Origin: an uncultured Lachnospiraceae bacterium
GTDB taxonomy: Bacteria > Bacillota > Clostridia > Lachnospirales > Lachnospiraceae
Direction of reading: 5' to 3'
Length of the DNA stretch: 64,000 nucleotides
NCBI GenBank assembly: GCA_910589075.1
Contig: CAJUSK010000009.1
Span: 1-64,000 of the forward strand
Of this stretch, positions 62,864 to 64,000 are shown in pieces. Position 1 is the first letter of the stretch, and each line of letters opens with the position of its first letter. The translations under genes were made by a program, and so were the position numbers. The notes below the pieces were generated by a model, which saw only the letters and a program-made list of their open reading frames with translations, did no database searches and was not told where the DNA came from.

Positions 62864-63361
62864 ATGAAAGATTTACAAAAACCGACATTGGAACCAGATG
62901 TGTTTATTGCAGAGGGGGCTATTTGCATGGGCAATGTTACTGTGGGGAAGGGAAGCAGTATCTGGTATCATGCAACTGTACGTGCAGACAGGGAATGTAT
63001 CCATATTGGAAATTATACCAATATTCAGGATAACAGCGTGATTCATGTGGATGAGGGATTTCCGGTATGGATTGGTGATTATGTGACTATAGGGCATGGA
63101 GCGATCCTTCATGGATGCGAGATTGGGGACAATACATTGGTTGGTATGGGTGCCATCCTGTTGAATGGAGCGCGGATCGGTAAAGGCTGTATCATTGGTG
63201 CGGGCGCTCTTGTGACACAGAATATGGAGGTGCCGGATGATACGCTTCTGCTGGGCAGCCCGGCCAGAGCCGTACGTGAGACAACAGGGACGGAACGGGA
63301 GAAGAACCATCAGAATGCAGAGGCTTATTACAGAGAAGCCCAGGAAGAAAGCGGGAAATAA
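62864..63361 (+). CDS. Gamma-carbonic anhydrase-family protein
   Basis: 165 residues, left-handed beta-helix hexapeptide repeats (about 15-120). Zinc His ligands: H61 (VIHVDE), H78 and H83 (IGHGAILHGC). C-terminal helix about 125-160. Family proteins (YrdA/PaaY/CaiE-like) are carbonic anhydrases or acyl-CoA thioesterase-like proteins. Monocistronic. Weak ribosome site AAGAGGC. Confidence 0.93.
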   Translation: MKDLQKPTLEPDVFIAEGAICMGNVTVGKGSSIWYHATVRADRECIHIGNYTNIQDNSVIHVDEGFPVWIGDYVTIGHGAILHGCEIGDNTLVGMGAILLNGARIGKGCIIGAGALVTQNMEVPDDTLLLGSPARAVRETTGTEREKNHQNAEAYYREAQEESGK

Positions 63362-63406
63362 CCGCAACCATATGCGGAAGAATTTTCTGCGTTTATCTTA
63401 TTCATG

Positions 63407-63441
63407 ACAATAGCAAGTTCGCGAAGCGTACTATCTATTGT
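63407..63441. repeat. 35-bp hairpin element, copy 2
   Basis: Starts ACAATAGCAAGTTCGC and ends CTATTGT, aligning at roughly 27 of 35 positions with the reverse complement of copy 1. Outer ACAATAG/CTATTGT arms are kept but the inner stem is degraded. Lies between the gamma-carbonic anhydrase and hemerythrin genes. Confidence 0.6.
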
Positions 63442-63450
63442 ATTATGTAT

Positions 63451-63479
63451 AAAAAAGAAGCAGCTATCCGGCTGCTTCT
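63451..63479 (-). terminator. Terminator overlapping the end of the hemerythrin gene
   Basis: Stem AGAAGCAGC (63456-63464) / GCTGCTTCT (63471-63479) with a run of six A (T on the minus strand). The stop codon (63464-63466) lies in the hairpin. Confidence 0.88.
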
Positions 63480-63880
63480 ATCTCTTTTACCATTTCCTTA
63501 TCAATCATTAAAATGTGACGCTGCAACCATTCTGTCAGATAGTCCAGCAGCTCTCTGAGAATCGAATCCTGTGTTCCCAGAGAGACGCGGGAAGCCTCTT
63601 CGTCAATGCGGGTCAGATTATCCAGAAATTTCTGGTGCAGTGCCAGATGTTCGTCCAGTTTGTCATATGCTGCGTTTTTCATGAATGTCTCTTCTTCTAC
63701 AAAATGAGACAGCGTGTATGACCGGATGCCGTCTAAAATTTCCTTTAATTCGTCAAACTTGTATAACATATTCTGATCTTTTAATAATGTCTGCGCCTGA
63801 TTGGTTAAGCGGAAAAGCTGCTGATGCTGTTCATCCAGAACAGCAATACCTGTATTGTATTCGGGACCCATTGTATTCAT
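63464..63880 (-). CDS. Bacteriohemerythrin
   Basis: 138 residues, four-helix hemerythrin domain. The di-iron ligands are all visible: H19 (DEQHQQLF), H59 and E63 (HFVEEE), H78 and H82 (EHLALHQKF), H122 and D127 (RHILMID). Binds oxygen; in anaerobes it is thought to buffer or sense O2. Start at 63880 is supported by AGGAAA. Single gene with its terminator inside the end of the reading frame. Confidence 0.95.
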   Translation of the reverse strand: MNTMGPEYNTGIAVLDEQHQQLFRLTNQAQTLLKDQNMLYKFDELKEILDGIRSYTLSHFVEEETFMKNAAYDKLDEHLALHQKFLDNLTRIDEEASRVSLGTQDSILRELLDYLTEWLQRHILMIDKEMVKEIEAAG

Positions 63881-64000
63881 CGAACGTTTCCTTTCTTCTT
63901 ATGAATTCATATTACATATCTTAACATTTTCATTACAAGGTTGCAATGATAAATCATGACAATTTATGCTTTACATTTTTGTATATCTGGATTTATGATA

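Overview
The window looks like a chromosomal segment of a motile, anaerobic, gut-type Firmicute, most likely a Clostridia/Lachnospiraceae member. The basis is strong AGGAGG-type ribosome sites, low-to-mid GC, a sigma-28-driven flagellin, a sporulation-type D,D-carboxypeptidase, abundant TRAP/TTT transport, and a sirtuin-M/macrodomain pair. No phage, insertion sequence, CRISPR array or rRNA was seen. There is one tRNA gene, tRNA-Pro(CGG).

Layout. 0.2-5 kb: a MalY-type PLP enzyme; a macrodomain + SirTM (ADP-ribosylation) operon divergent from an HxlR regulator across a symmetric 34-bp dyad; an orphan lipoprotein. 5-28 kb: a catabolic island built around sigma-54. It has two PrpR-type enhancer-binding proteins, two textbook -24/-12 promoters with different upstream repeat arrays, rpoN itself, a tripartite tricarboxylate (TTT) transporter with an amidohydrolase, a TRAP transporter, and a run of enzymes: cyclase-type hydrolase, PdxA2-type dehydrogenase, three xylose-isomerase-like TIM barrels, an Asp/Glu-racemase-like protein, a split transketolase, a D-2-hydroxyacid dehydrogenase and glycerate 2-kinase. 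28-34 kb: an MBL-fold hydrolase, two related cell-envelope proteins of unknown function behind BlaI/MecI-like operators, and DacF. 34-38 kb: exonuclease, glycogen debranching enzyme, TrmB, thioredoxin. 38-47.6 kb: a ten-gene Mrp/Mbh-like antiporter operon with four large antiporter-type subunits and no redox module. 47.7-51 kb: GNAT, HAD phosphatase and a soluble PocR-chemoreceptor fragment. 50-55 kb: a LacI-controlled xylulokinase / cupin-like / FucI-AraA-type isomerase operon. 55.6-62.6 kb: flagellin, a large GT2 glycosyltransferase, and an AlgI/AlgX-type O-acetylation pair. 62.6-64 kb: tRNA-Pro, gamma-carbonic anhydrase and hemerythrin.

How the genes work together. The sigma-54 island reads as a self-contained unit. 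A carboxylate is sensed by PrpR-N domains, imported by TTT and TRAP systems, opened or oxidised by hydrolase and dehydrogenase steps, rearranged by isomerase and transketolase steps, and fed to glycolysis as 2-phosphoglycerate through the hydroxyacid dehydrogenase and glycerate kinase. The exact substrate cannot be read from sequence. This combination is the best candidate in the window for an undescribed pathway.
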